From positions 310,001 through 374,000 of the forward strand of contig NZ_JAELVM010000003.1 of assembly GCF_016745235.1 (NCBI RefSeq): DNA of 64,000 bases, read 5' to 3'. Each line of letters begins with the position of its first letter. Position 1 is the stretch's first letter. The DNA is from Chryseobacterium endalhagicum. GTDB lineage: Bacteria > Bacteroidota > Bacteroidia > Flavobacteriales > Weeksellaceae. The notes beneath the pieces were generated by a model. It saw only the letters and a list, made by a program, of their open reading frames with translations, was not told the DNA's origin and made no database searches. Both the position numbers and the translations under genes were made by a program. This document shows positions 41,673 through 50,759 of the stretch, piece by piece.

Positions 41673-42235
41673 GAAGTTATAGTTTGTTTGTTGATGACTT
41701 TTTTGGCGAGTACTCCAAATATCACTCCCAATAAAGATCCAACAAACGCCCCCACCAAAATATCTATCGGGAAATGAACTCCTAAATATATCCGGCTGTA
41801 AGAAACTATTATAGCCCATGCAAATATAGCATATGGAAACCAATTGATTTTCTTTTTCAATAAAATACTTAAATAAGCGGCAAGAAAGAAGGTGTTGGAA
41901 GCATGGGCAGAATAAAACCCGTACTGTCCGCCGCACTTCACAATCCTCATAAAATGTTCCAGTGAAGGATCATGACATGGCCGCAGCCTGGCCACTCCAA
42001 ATTTGAAAACACTGGCCAGCTGATCGGAAACTGTAACGCCCAGAGCAATGAATATAAGAATGAAAACTAATGATTTTAGTTTAAAATTTTTATATAAAAA
42101 ATAAAGAAATATAATGTAAAGCGGTACCCAGATCCATGTGCTGGAAATAAGCATCCAAAACTGGTCGAACGAACTGTCGCCCAAATTATTAAGGTATAGA
42201 AAAACCTTTTTATCTTCCTGAATGATTTCCTCCAT
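41669..42235 (-). CDS. PAP2-family membrane phosphatase
   Basis: A 188-residue membrane protein with the three PAP2 phosphatase motifs: KFGVARLRPCHDPS, YSAHASN (the family PSGH is modified to YSAH), and SRIYLGVHFPIDILVG. It probably dephosphorylates undecaprenyl pyrophosphate or a phosphatidic lipid at the outer face of the inner membrane. It starts 5 bp after the TatA gene and overlaps the TPR gene by 4 bp, forming a tatA-PAP2-TPR unit. Confidence 0.92.
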   Translation of the reverse strand: MEEIIQEDKKVFLYLNNLGDSSFDQFWMLISSTWIWVPLYIIFLYFLYKNFKLKSLVFILIFIALGVTVSDQLASVFKFGVARLRPCHDPSLEHFMRIVKCGGQYGFYSAHASNTFFLAAYLSILLKKKINWFPYAIFAWAIIVSYSRIYLGVHFPIDILVGAFVGSLLGVIFGVLAKKVINKQTITS

Positions 42236-42239
42236 AAAA

Positions 42240-42575
42240 TTATCTGCTTACAGGCCCTTCGTATGTTTCGTCGTCGGCAGGTTTTAATTTTGGAGGTTCA
42301 TTAGCTGCAGAAGGTTCATTGGCTATATTTTTCTCAATATCCTTCATAGGATTGAAATCTTTTGCCGCATCTTTTACCTTCTCTATTTCACGCTTGATCT
42401 CGGAAACAGGATTATCCGTTTCCTTCATGATCTCCGTTTTAATGTCTTCCACTGCACCACGCATTTTCCTAACGCCTGCTCCTAAGTCACGCGCTATCTG
42501 AGGAAGTTTATCCGGACCGAATAATACAACAATCGCTACCGCGATCAGTGCCATTTCTCCAATGCTTAATTCCAT
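42240..42575 (-). CDS. tatA: Sec-independent translocase subunit TatA/E
   Basis: A 111-residue protein with one N-terminal membrane helix (ELSIGEMALIAVAIVVLFGP) followed by the amphipathic helix DKLPQIARDLGAGVRKMRGA and an acidic tail (EPSAANEPPKLKPADDE). This is the TatA/B pattern; the tail length fits Bacteroidota TatA. It builds the pore for folded twin-arginine substrates. No tatC nearby. First gene of a three-gene minus-strand unit. Confidence 0.92.
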   Translation of the reverse strand: MELSIGEMALIAVAIVVLFGPDKLPQIARDLGAGVRKMRGAVEDIKTEIMKETDNPVSEIKREIEKVKDAAKDFNPMKDIEKNIANEPSAANEPPKLKPADDETYEGPVSR

Positions 42576-43156
42576 GCGGTAAAATTACAAAAGATTATAC
42601 AGTTATTTGCGGTAAAGTATAATTTTTAAACAAATTTTAAGATTCGGGGGGTTGAGTTGGAGGGTTTGAGAGTTTTGGAGTGAATGGGTTGCGGTATCAG
42701 TTGCTGGTTGCTGGTTGCTGGTTGCGAGTTTCTTGATCTCGGTTTTCAGGTTATGAGTTACAAATTTGGAAGTCACGGGGTGTTGGAGTTGGAGGGTTTG
42801 AGAGTTTTAGAGTGAATGGGTTGCGGGTTGTCAGTTGCGGGTTGTCAGTTTCTTGATCTCGGTTTTCGGGTTATAAGATATGAATTTGGGAGTTATGGGG
42901 TGTATGATTTGCTTAGGGATTCGTGAGTTTAAGGTTTGAGCCTATAAATTCGGAAGTATTGAATAAACGACAAATATCGGTAGCTGAGGCTCTCGAAGCT
43001 ACCATTCACCACCAACATCACAACTTCAGCCCGCAACCCGCAACTCCACTATTAAACTCCACACAACGTTCAGTTAACAAATATTTAATTCAAACAAACG
43101 AGACTTATTGTAAAATTGAGTATATTTATTACACATAAAAAACCATATCTATTACT
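42576..43156. repeat. gene-free stretch: tandem ~125-bp repeat of 7-base words and a hairpin element
   Basis: 581 bp. Two direct copies of a ~125-bp unit (about 42652-42779, 42782-42902) begin GAGTTGGAGGGTTTGAGAGT and contain runs of a 7-base word (GTTGCTG). Next is a GGTAGCTGAGGCTCTCGAAG hairpin element (about 42947-43012), of which a 52-bp inverted copy lies at 47425-47477. C-rich mirror words (CCCGCAACCCGCAACTCC) follow. A short ORF in it (42923-43138) is judged spurious. Confidence 0.65.
42947..43012. repeat. GGTAGCTGAGG hairpin element, inverted partner of 47425-47477
   Basis: Starts GGAAGTATTGAATAAACGAC and ends TCGAAGCTACCA. The complement of 47425-47477 matches it over about 52 bp with few changes. 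The two copies are inverted and 4.4 kb apart. Confidence 0.7.
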
Positions 43157-44101
43157 ATGAAAAAACTTGTAACTACTTTTAAGCTTTTTGCCGTGATATC
43201 GGTATTAACGCTTACTGCCTGTCAGAATGAAAACAGCGAAATGGTACAGGAAGCTCCTGCTGCCAAAGTAACGGGTGCTGACCTGAAAAAAGAAATCACT
43301 CCAGGATTAAAGGTTGTTCCGGACAATGTTCAGGTTCAGATTAATGATTCCAAGAGTAATCTGGAAAAGTATCTGAAAAACGACCTTCAAATCACTGGAA
43401 TTACTGTTTTAGGAAAACTTTCAACGCAGAAAGGGATTGAAATCTCTCAAACTTTAGTTTCTGACAGAGAACAATTTACTGCAGAAGGAAACATTCTTGA
43501 GCCTGAAACGGTAAAAGTGGGAAAAATCGGGACTTTATTTTCCGGAGATCAGTTATCTGAAGCCCAGAAAGGAATTAAAGAAGCTGCCTCCGAACAGATC
43601 AAAACCGGGACTGATGTTCTGGAAATCTCGTGGAACCACAAGGGACAGCAGTTCACTTCTTTATGTTTTTATAATGAATCAGGAATTATCTGGGACAATA
43701 TATTTTCCGGACTTGTCATGATGGACACCAGAGGAAATTCTGAAGTTTCACCTCTTGATGCCCAGGCTAAAGTATCATCCAAATGGTTCAAAGAATGGTG
43801 GACAGCGAAATGGCTTTGGGGTTCGAAAAGAGGAGAAATCGGGTACCAGATCACTATTTATTATTCCGGATCTACAGTTTCCAATGTTGATGTAAGCGAT
43901 TGGGGGAATATCAGCTTAGGAAAAGCAAAAAGTGAAAGCAAAGTTACTAAGAGAACGGGTGCTTACGGACAGTGCAGATACGCACTTGGACTTTGTACTC
44001 CTACAGGTTCTTTAAGCTTTAACACAAGCAATTTCTCGGTATCATTTTCAGGACTGGGAAGCAATATCGTAAGCAACGGAACGAAATCATTGTATCCGTA
44101 A
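43157..44101 (+). CDS. lipoprotein of unknown function
   Basis: A 314-residue predicted lipoprotein (VISVLTLTACQNENS, lipobox LTAC). The N-terminal half is helical with repeated SQ/K-rich words and the C-terminal half is beta-rich (YQITIYYSGSTVSNVDVSDW), Trp-rich around WTAKWLWGSKRG, and has two Cys near the end (QCRYALGLC) that may form a disulphide. No family recognised. It stands alone between a large repeat region and its own terminator. Likely envelope-located. Confidence 0.75.
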   Translation: MKKLVTTFKLFAVISVLTLTACQNENSEMVQEAPAAKVTGADLKKEITPGLKVVPDNVQVQINDSKSNLEKYLKNDLQITGITVLGKLSTQKGIEISQTLVSDREQFTAEGNILEPETVKVGKIGTLFSGDQLSEAQKGIKEAASEQIKTGTDVLEISWNHKGQQFTSLCFYNESGIIWDNIFSGLVMMDTRGNSEVSPLDAQAKVSSKWFKEWWTAKWLWGSKRGEIGYQITIYYSGSTVSNVDVSDWGNISLGKAKSESKVTKRTGAYGQCRYALGLCTPTGSLSFNTSNFSVSFSGLGSNIVSNGTKSLYP

Positions 44102-44140
44102 ACATTCTGAACACATTATTATATTTTTCAATAGAAAATG

Positions 44141-44165
44141 GGGAAGCTTTTGGGCTTCCCTGTTT
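44141..44165 (+). terminator. intrinsic terminator after the 43157 lipoprotein gene
   Basis: GGGAAGC and GCTTCCC pair around a 6-base loop, followed by TGTTTTA. Confidence 0.82.
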
Positions 44166-44179
44166 TATTGACCGCAGCA

Positions 44180-44348
44180 AGATTAAAAGGCTGGAAGATG
44201 GAGGACGGAGGCTGGAAGTTACTCTTGGATCATAAATATTGAACAGCTACCATTAAAACTGCTTCTAAAAATAATAAAGCCAGGCTCCATTTCTACTTTT
44301 GACTTCTATAACTTCCCTCTCCGGGCTTCTGCCTTCCTTACCTTTTAC
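44180..44348. repeat. ~165-bp inverted-arm element, second copy
   Basis: Shares both ends (AAGATTAAAAGGCTGGAAG left, CCTTTTAC right) and most of its interior with 37399-37563. Left GGAGGCTGGAAGTTA and right TAACTTCCCTCTCC are partial complements, so it can fold. Confidence 0.65.
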
Positions 44349-44376
44349 AAACAGAAATTCTTATCCCGGGCTCCGT

Positions 44377-45033
44377 TTAATTAAATAATCTCACCGCTGC
44401 AAAAACTCCATAATTCTGCTTGCTTTCTTTGATCGGGCCATAGCTGTCGAAGTTCGCTCCGGCACCAAACGTTACCCATTTATAGCTCATCCCAAGCCTG
44501 AGCATTAAATAACTTCGGGCATGCCCGCCATCTTTAATGGTTTCGGAGTATAACCCCTGAATACGGGAATACAAATTCCAGTTTTCACTGATTTCAGGTT
44601 TATACTCCATCATGATAAAACCTTCTGCGATACTGCTTCCGGAAAATCCTATCAATCTGGGATTAACGACCAGTAAAAAATCTTTAAAATTCTTTGAATA
44701 CATGAATCCGGCAGTAGGCCGTAATCCTGTGTTGGGCGTGTAATGAGAACCACCTACGAGACGAAGGTTTCTGATGACCTCAAAAGTAATATTGGCCTGG
44801 ATCATGGCATCTTTGGAATGATCTTCAGACCATTTTGAAGAAATATTGGCCACACTGAAGAAACCGAATCTTTTACTGCCTTCAAACCCTTTATTAACGG
44901 TCATCTGGGAAGCCAATCCTTTATTTCCGGCCAAAACTTCAAATATGACAGGCGGATTTGAGGCGGGAGTTTCAGTCTGGGAATACAACAGCACAGGAAT
45001 GAAGCCTGCTGCTAAAAGTATTATTTTTTTCAT
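44377..45033 (-). CDS. small outer-membrane beta-barrel protein, unknown
   Basis: A 218-residue protein with a Sec signal (MKKIILLAAGFIPVLLYSQ) and an alternating beta pattern ending YGVFAAVRLFN, with a terminal aromatic residue as in outer-membrane barrels. FKDFLLVVNPRLIGFSGSS and EPE/EYKPEISENWNLYSR resemble barrel strands and turns. No known function. It lies 74 bp downstream of the AraC regulator gene and may be controlled by it. Confidence 0.7.
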   Translation of the reverse strand: MKKIILLAAGFIPVLLYSQTETPASNPPVIFEVLAGNKGLASQMTVNKGFEGSKRFGFFSVANISSKWSEDHSKDAMIQANITFEVIRNLRLVGGSHYTPNTGLRPTAGFMYSKNFKDFLLVVNPRLIGFSGSSIAEGFIMMEYKPEISENWNLYSRIQGLYSETIKDGGHARSYLMLRLGMSYKWVTFGAGANFDSYGPIKESKQNYGVFAAVRLFN

Positions 45034-45107
45034 GCTTTAACAGTATCAATTGTGTTTACAAAATTCTGAAATACAACAAAATACGGTTAGAACAGATAAA
45101 TCTATTA

Positions 45108-46007
45108 TCAGGACAAATCAATCCCTTTCCGGTAGTCGGAAGGACTTATGCCACTGTGTTTTTTGAAAAAGCGGGAAAAATAGGAAACATCTTCCACACC
45201 CAATGCAAAGGAAATTTCCGACACCGAATAATGAGGTTGGGAAAGAAGTGCTTTCGCTTCCATCAGCAGGGATTCGTTGATAATTTCGGAAGCGGTTTTT
45301 CCTGTTGTATTTTTTATGGATTTGTTTAAATGATTCGGGGAAACATGAAGCAGATCTGCATATTCTTTCACTGAATGAAGGTTTTGAATCTGGCTGGTGA
45401 TCAGCTTACGAAACCTGAATACCAAGGTTTCATTCGCAGAAAGGTTTGGACGGGGAAGGTTGTCTATGAAATGCCGGATCTCGCCCAATAACGTGAAAAG
45501 ATACAATCTGATAAGATCAAAACCCTGATTTTGCCGATAAAGTTCCTCCATCTGCCGAAGAAGAGTACCAATCCTTTCCTGATGCACCTGATCAGGAAAA
45601 AGAGTGGGATTATACAGAATTTCAGCATGATTCAATATATCCTGTAAATATTTAAGGCCGGGTCCGTCTGCAATAAATTCATTGGAAAAGTGACAGTAAA
45701 ATCCTTCTACATCAGGTGTATAACGCAAAAATGTCCGGATCTTATACGGCGGAAGCAGCATAATCATCCCCTTTTCTACCCCGAATATGCTTGAACAAAC
45801 CATTTTCTCTATACTCCCTTTGGTAATGAAAATAAAATCATTGACCGTTTTACGGTGTGGGCGGGAAGGAATTTTCCCTTCTTTCAAGATATGGAGCGGT
45901 TCTATAAAAAAGTCATTCAGTTCTTTTTTTGCCGTGGATTTCCCGGTCCAGTCTATATCAAGGATTGAACTAAATTCATCAGGTTTATACTGAGGGATAC
46001 GGCTCAT
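45108..46007 (-). CDS. AraC-family transcriptional regulator
   Basis: A 299-residue regulator with an N-terminal cupin-like sensor part (KTVNDFIFITKGSIEKMVCS) and a C-terminal AraC HTH (LHVSPNHLNKSIKNTTGKTA and ISFALGVEDVSYFSRFFKKH). It lies 54 bp downstream of a drug-type exporter and upstream of a barrel protein, all in one direction, so autoregulation of an efflux unit is plausible. Ligand unknown. Confidence 0.92.
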   Translation of the reverse strand: MSRIPQYKPDEFSSILDIDWTGKSTAKKELNDFFIEPLHILKEGKIPSRPHRKTVNDFIFITKGSIEKMVCSSIFGVEKGMIMLLPPYKIRTFLRYTPDVEGFYCHFSNEFIADGPGLKYLQDILNHAEILYNPTLFPDQVHQERIGTLLRQMEELYRQNQGFDLIRLYLFTLLGEIRHFIDNLPRPNLSANETLVFRFRKLITSQIQNLHSVKEYADLLHVSPNHLNKSIKNTTGKTASEIINESLLMEAKALLSQPHYSVSEISFALGVEDVSYFSRFFKKHSGISPSDYRKGIDLS

Positions 46008-46061
46008 AAGATGTATTTTGTTAAAGCAATTTAATCTTTTCCTTCAAGAACAGGAATCAGT

Positions 46062-47288
46062 TTAAACCTTTTTATTCCCTTTTTTCTGAAAGGCATAATA
46101 CGTCATCACTACACTTACTGCCATTAAAACAAAGGCAAGGAAGAACGGTGCTCCGGAAAATTCAAACGGTGCTTCATCATGGGTAAAATAGTAAAACAGA
46201 TTGGTCATCAATGGAGGCCCTATAATGGAAGTAGCACTCATCAGGCTGGTTAAGGCTCCCTGAAGCTCTCCCTGTTCATTGGAAGGAACACTTTTCGTGA
46301 TTACGGACTGAAGTGCAGGTCCGCAGATCCCACCCAAACAGTAAGGAATCAGAAATGCAAACATCATCCACCCTTCGGTAGCAAAAGCAAAGAGCAGCAT
46401 TCCTACTGCATATAGAGCCAACCCGTAATAAATACTTTTCTCTTCTCCTAACCTTGGAGTTGTCCAGCGGATCAGAACGCCCTGAACCAAACCTACTAAA
46501 AGTCCGACCGCTCCCAATGAAAGCCCAACCATTCTTTCGGTCCAGCTAAATTTATACATGGTGAAAAAACTCCAGTTGCTCTGTACAGCGTGTCCGGCAA
46601 TATAGATTAAAATCAGGGCAACGATAAGTCCTGAAATTTCAGGATGCTTTCCTAAAAACTTAAATGAACCAACAGGATTCGCTCTTTTCCAGTCGAATTC
46701 TCTTCTTTTATCTTTATCTAAACTTTCCGGCAGAATAAAATAACCATACAGGAAATTTAGCAGACACAAAACCGCTGCTGCATAGAAAGGTACTCTGGCA
46801 CCGTAATGCCCCAGAACGCCGCCCAATACAGGCCCGATAATAAATCCAATCCCGAATGCAGCCCCAATAAGTCCAAAGTTCTTGGCCCGGTCTTCATCTG
46901 TAGAAATATCAGCAATATATGCACTGGCCGTTGTTACACTGGCTCCTGTGATCCCCGCAATAACCCTTCCCAGGAAAAGCCACCAGATCGTCGGCGCCAG
47001 AGCCAGGAAAATATAATCGACGGCAAACCCGAAAAGCGAAATCAGAATAATAGGCCTCCTTCCGTATTTATCGCTCAGATTTCCTACCACCGGAGAAAAA
47101 ATGAACTGGGTAAATGCATAGGCAAAACCAAGCCAGCCGCCATATTTTGCCGCTTCACTGATATCTGCGTGGATGAGCTCCTCAATCAATTTAGGAACTA
47201 CAGGAATAATAATTCCCCATCCTGTAATATCAATCAGTAAGGTGATAAATATAAAGCCAATGGCTGCTTTTTTCTTTGAGTTTTCCAT
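46062..47288 (-). CDS. Tet-family MFS exporter
   Basis: A 408-residue 12-helix MFS protein of the TCR/Tet class: PVVPKLIEELIHADISEAAK, motif A GNLSDKYGRRPI, motif C-like GAAFGIGFIIGPVLGGVLGH. Such exporters are often called tetracycline-resistance proteins but the chromosomal forms have varied substrates, so resistance is not claimed. Next genes are an AraC regulator and a barrel protein. Starts near a TAATTTTG box, implying a short leader. Confidence 0.9.
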   Translation of the reverse strand: MENSKKKAAIGFIFITLLIDITGWGIIIPVVPKLIEELIHADISEAAKYGGWLGFAYAFTQFIFSPVVGNLSDKYGRRPIILISLFGFAVDYIFLALAPTIWWLFLGRVIAGITGASVTTASAYIADISTDEDRAKNFGLIGAAFGIGFIIGPVLGGVLGHYGARVPFYAAAVLCLLNFLYGYFILPESLDKDKRREFDWKRANPVGSFKFLGKHPEISGLIVALILIYIAGHAVQSNWSFFTMYKFSWTERMVGLSLGAVGLLVGLVQGVLIRWTTPRLGEEKSIYYGLALYAVGMLLFAFATEGWMMFAFLIPYCLGGICGPALQSVITKSVPSNEQGELQGALTSLMSATSIIGPPLMTNLFYYFTHDEAPFEFSGAPFFLAFVLMAVSVVMTYYAFQKKGNKKV

Positions 47289-47576
47289 AGTGGTGCAAAA
47301 TTAATCAAATCTGAAATATAATGGATCTAAATTGTGAGGGATTTGAGATACGGGGTCTTGGGTGTGTGAGGTTCGGGTTTAAAGGTTGCGGAATATGGGT
47401 TTGTTGTAATTGACGGGTGTAAAATGGTAGCTTCGAGAACCTCAGCTACCGGCTATTTGTCGTTTATACGATACTCCCGGGCTTACTTTACAGACCTTCA
47501 TACTCTAATACTCTAATACTCTATCACGCTCCAACCCCGTAACTCTCAAACTCGAAACCCGCACCCCGAACAAAAA
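47289..47576. repeat. gene-free stretch with inverted G-rich and C-rich word arrays
   Basis: About 290 bp before the secDF terminator. Left side: GAGGGATTTGAGATACGGGG-type words; centre: hairpin GGTAGCTTCGAGAACCTCAG (47428-47447) that with its flank matches 42947-43012 in reverse; right side: TACTCTAATACTCTAA and AACCCGCACCCCG words. Arms are roughly complementary. No gene seen. Confidence 0.6.
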
Positions 47577-47604
47577 AAAGACCGCCTCTTTCGAAACGGT
47601 CTTT
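47577..47604 (-). terminator. intrinsic terminator after secDF
   Basis: Minus strand AAAGACCG pairs with CGGTCTTT around a 12-base loop, followed by T8. Confidence 0.85.
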
Positions 47605-47625
47605 ACTTATTTATTGTAGTTTATT

Positions 47626-50541
47626 TTACTTTGTAGCAAGTCCTTCTTTGGTGCTGGTGGATTTACCATGTACGTCTTCTTCTTTCCCCGTTTTAAGGAA
47701 ATCGTACGCGATAGCCGATGCAATAAAGATGGATGAATAGGTACCGAATCCAATACCAATCAACATCGCAAACATGAATCCTCTCAGGTTATCTCCACCA
47801 AAGATGAAGATCGCCAGGATCACAAGGATCGTTGTGAATGAGGTGTTGAATGTTCTACCTAAAGTACTGGAGATAGAGTCATCAAATAATCCTGCTAATG
47901 TTAAAGATTTCTTCTCTCTTAAATATTCTCTAATTCTGTCGAAGATAATTACGGTATCATTGATTGAGTATCCTAATACGGTAAGGATCGCTGCAATGAA
48001 ATCCTGGTTGATCTCCATGTTGAACGGCATATATTTGTGAAGCAGTGAATAAGCTCCAAGGATAATTACCGCATCGTGGAATAGGGCTGCTACCGCACCA
48101 AGAGAGAACTGCCATTTTCTAAATCTTACAAGGATATAGATAAAGATTCCCGCAAGGGCCGCCACTACTGCAAGGATACCGTGAGTTTTGATATCGTCTG
48201 CTACCGTAGGTCCTACTTTTTCAGAAGAGATGATCCCTGCGTGTTCTTTATCAGCAGATTTGAAATCTGATAAAGTAATTCCTGCAGGAAGATTGGATTT
48301 AAGACCTTCGAATAATTTTTGCTCGATGATCTGGTCAGCTTTTAAAGATTCATCTTCAATCAGATAATCGGTAGAGATCTTTAACTGCTTGTCGTTTCCA
48401 AAAGTTTTAGCTTCTACGGAAGAGTTCTTCCCGTCTTCAGTTTTGAATGTTTTTACTAAAGCTTCTTCAACATCATTGGCATTAACCGCTTTGTCAAATC
48501 TTACCACATAGTTTCTACCACCGGTAAAATCAATACCGTATTTGAAACCGTGCGTTGCAATGGAAACAATACAGATCACTGTAAGCACTGCAGAAATGAT
48601 ATAAGCATATTTTCTTTTTCCGATGAAATCGATCCATGTATTTCTGAACAGGTTTTTCGTAGGTGCTGTCCATACGGAAAGACCTTTTCCTTTGTTCAGT
48701 CTGCTGAAGATCATTACTCTTGAAAGAAGTACGGATGTGAATAAAGTCATCACGATACCAATCATAAGAGTTAATGCAAAACCTTTAATAGGTCCTGTTC
48801 CGAAGAAGAATAGTACAACTGCAGTTAGTAACGTTGTTGTATGTCCGTCGATAATCGCATTCAATGCATGTTTGAAACCGTCTTTGTATGCTTCAAGAAT
48901 GCTTTTTCCTGCGAATAGTTCTTCTTTTGTTCTTTCATAAATAATTACGTTCGTATCTACCGCCATGGCCATTGTAAGTACAATACCCGCGATACCAGGA
49001 AGCGTAAGTGTAAAGTCTCCGGAATCCATAATTCCGAAAATATAGAATAAGTTGATGATCATTGCAATTACAGCGTACACTCCTGCACCACCGTAATAGA
49101 AAATGATATAAACAATGATAATTAAGAAGGCAATGGCAAATGAAATCACACCCGCGTTGATAGATTCCTGTCCTAATGAAGGTCCTACAACAGTAGCCTG
49201 AACTACTTTAGCACCTGCCGGTAATTTACCAGCACCAAGAACGTCTACCAATTCTTTAGCTTCCTCCTGAGAGAAGTTACCAGAGATCTGAGTTCTACCG
49301 TTAGGGATAGCACCCACAACATTCGGAGCGGTATACACTCTTCCGTCCAATGTTACTGCAACTGGTCTTCCTACGTTTTTCTCAGTTAATGTTTTCCATT
49401 CTTTAGCACCTTTAGAGTCCATCTGCATGTCTACCACTACTCTGCTCAGCTCATCATAGCTGATGCTTGCCGTTTCAACCGCACCGTCTACCGGAGCTTT
49501 CTGGTTGATATTCCCTCTGATGGCGTACAATACCAGACTTTCGGAATCCGTAGCTTCCGGCTTGTAGCCCCACATAAACTGGGTATATTTAATGTTTGCT
49601 GGACGTAAGGACTGACCTACTTTGCTGTTCAGGATCTTGTTTACAACCGCTGTATCAGATAGTTTTACACTTCCTACAGCACTTTGAGTCATTGATTTCC
49701 CTCCCTGCAAGATGTTCATGAAGTTGACATTTTTAGCCACTCCCATTGAATCACCTTTGATAGCCACCATCGTAGACAGTGTCTGGAAATAAGGAGCAAC
49801 CTCATTGATTTGCTGTACTTCCCAGAACTGAAGTTTTGCAGACGTCTGAAGCATTTTCTTCACTTTGTCAATATCCTTCATACCAGGCATTTCCACTGAA
49901 ATTCTTGCCGTACCAGGAACTCTCTGAACGTTAGGCTGGATCGCTCCAAGCTTATCAATTCTGGTTCTGATTACTTCAAAAGCAGTCCCTACAGAAAGGT
50001 CGATTCTTCTTTTGATGATGCTTTTTACCTGATCATCAGAAGTATTGTACTTAATCTCTGATAAATTTGTATTTCCGAAAAGTTCAGGATCAGCAAGCTT
50101 AAGGTTGGTTCCTTTTGCTTTATTGATCGCCTCAAACTGGTCGAAGAAATTATCAATATAAGATTTTGTAGAATTCTTCTGAACTTCATCTGTCTTGTTT
50201 AAAGCCTCGATAAGAACAGGGTTGGTAGAATAATTCGTTAAATCATTCACCAGGTCTCTTTGGTTAATTTCCAAAAGAACGTTGATCCCGCCTTTAAGGT
50301 CAAGACCAAGTTTCATTTCCTTGTCTTTGGCTTTAGTGTAATAAAGTTTTGTGAATCCCAGGTTCAAAGTATCTTCTTTAGAAAGTCTTGCGATTTCTTT
50401 CTGATACTTTTCTGGATTGTCTCCTGCAACAGCAGTCGCCTGCTTTTCAATTTTGCTGGCGTACCAAGTTGGTAATAGCTCATTTAAGCAAATTAACCCT
50501 AGTACAATAGCAACAATTGTAATAAGTCCTTTTCCTTGCAT
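47626..50541 (-). CDS. secDF: fused protein-export subunit SecDF
   Basis: A 971-residue SecD-SecF fusion, the usual Bacteroidota form. SecD half: LGLDLKGGINVLLEIN and VDTNVIIYERTKEEL; SecF half from about residue 650: YGIDFTGGRNYVVRF and NDTVIIFDRIREYL. Twelve predicted helices and two large periplasmic domains. It uses the proton gradient to pull preproteins out of SecYEG. Monocistronic, with its own terminator and a TATATTTG box 30 bp upstream. No arrest-peptide ORF is seen in front of it. Confidence 0.96.
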   Translation of the reverse strand: MQGKGLITIVAIVLGLICLNELLPTWYASKIEKQATAVAGDNPEKYQKEIARLSKEDTLNLGFTKLYYTKAKDKEMKLGLDLKGGINVLLEINQRDLVNDLTNYSTNPVLIEALNKTDEVQKNSTKSYIDNFFDQFEAINKAKGTNLKLADPELFGNTNLSEIKYNTSDDQVKSIIKRRIDLSVGTAFEVIRTRIDKLGAIQPNVQRVPGTARISVEMPGMKDIDKVKKMLQTSAKLQFWEVQQINEVAPYFQTLSTMVAIKGDSMGVAKNVNFMNILQGGKSMTQSAVGSVKLSDTAVVNKILNSKVGQSLRPANIKYTQFMWGYKPEATDSESLVLYAIRGNINQKAPVDGAVETASISYDELSRVVVDMQMDSKGAKEWKTLTEKNVGRPVAVTLDGRVYTAPNVVGAIPNGRTQISGNFSQEEAKELVDVLGAGKLPAGAKVVQATVVGPSLGQESINAGVISFAIAFLIIIVYIIFYYGGAGVYAVIAMIINLFYIFGIMDSGDFTLTLPGIAGIVLTMAMAVDTNVIIYERTKEELFAGKSILEAYKDGFKHALNAIIDGHTTTLLTAVVLFFFGTGPIKGFALTLMIGIVMTLFTSVLLSRVMIFSRLNKGKGLSVWTAPTKNLFRNTWIDFIGKRKYAYIISAVLTVICIVSIATHGFKYGIDFTGGRNYVVRFDKAVNANDVEEALVKTFKTEDGKNSSVEAKTFGNDKQLKISTDYLIEDESLKADQIIEQKLFEGLKSNLPAGITLSDFKSADKEHAGIISSEKVGPTVADDIKTHGILAVVAALAGIFIYILVRFRKWQFSLGAVAALFHDAVIILGAYSLLHKYMPFNMEINQDFIAAILTVLGYSINDTVIIFDRIREYLREKKSLTLAGLFDDSISSTLGRTFNTSFTTILVILAIFIFGGDNLRGFMFAMLIGIGFGTYSSIFIASAIAYDFLKTGKEEDVHGKSTSTKEGLATK

Positions 50542-50570
50542 TTTGTTATAACTACGTTAAATTAAGTCGG

Positions 50571-50578
50571 CAAATATA
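50571..50578 (-). promoter_or_regulatory. -7 element of secDF
   Basis: Minus-strand TATATTTG, 30 bp before the secDF start; no clear TTTG at -33. Confidence 0.5.
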
Positions 50579-50759
50579 ATGATTTTATTATTATTTTATG
50601 AATTTTTTAACAGCAGAAATGGTTTATTTTCAGATATATCGGGGTTTTAATTTCTATTTAAGATTTAATAATTATTCTTCCTTATCGTAATGAAATTTTC
50701 AAATTTTAATTGGTATAAAATTTTCATTCACTTATCAATACACTAAATATCAAAATATT

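Noticed and set aside
41673..41936. Long N-terminal extension of the TPR protein
   Set aside because: It would overlap most of the PAP2 gene; the internal ATG gives a proper signal peptide and an ATGA overlap.
42923..43138. 71-codon plus-strand ORF
   Set aside because: It lies wholly in repeat DNA, begins with a non-ATG start, and reads as low-information sequence including the hairpin element.
46062..47288. Acquired tetracycline-resistance gene
   Set aside because: Composition and context look chromosomal, and no mobility genes are near; the Tet-family match alone does not show resistance.
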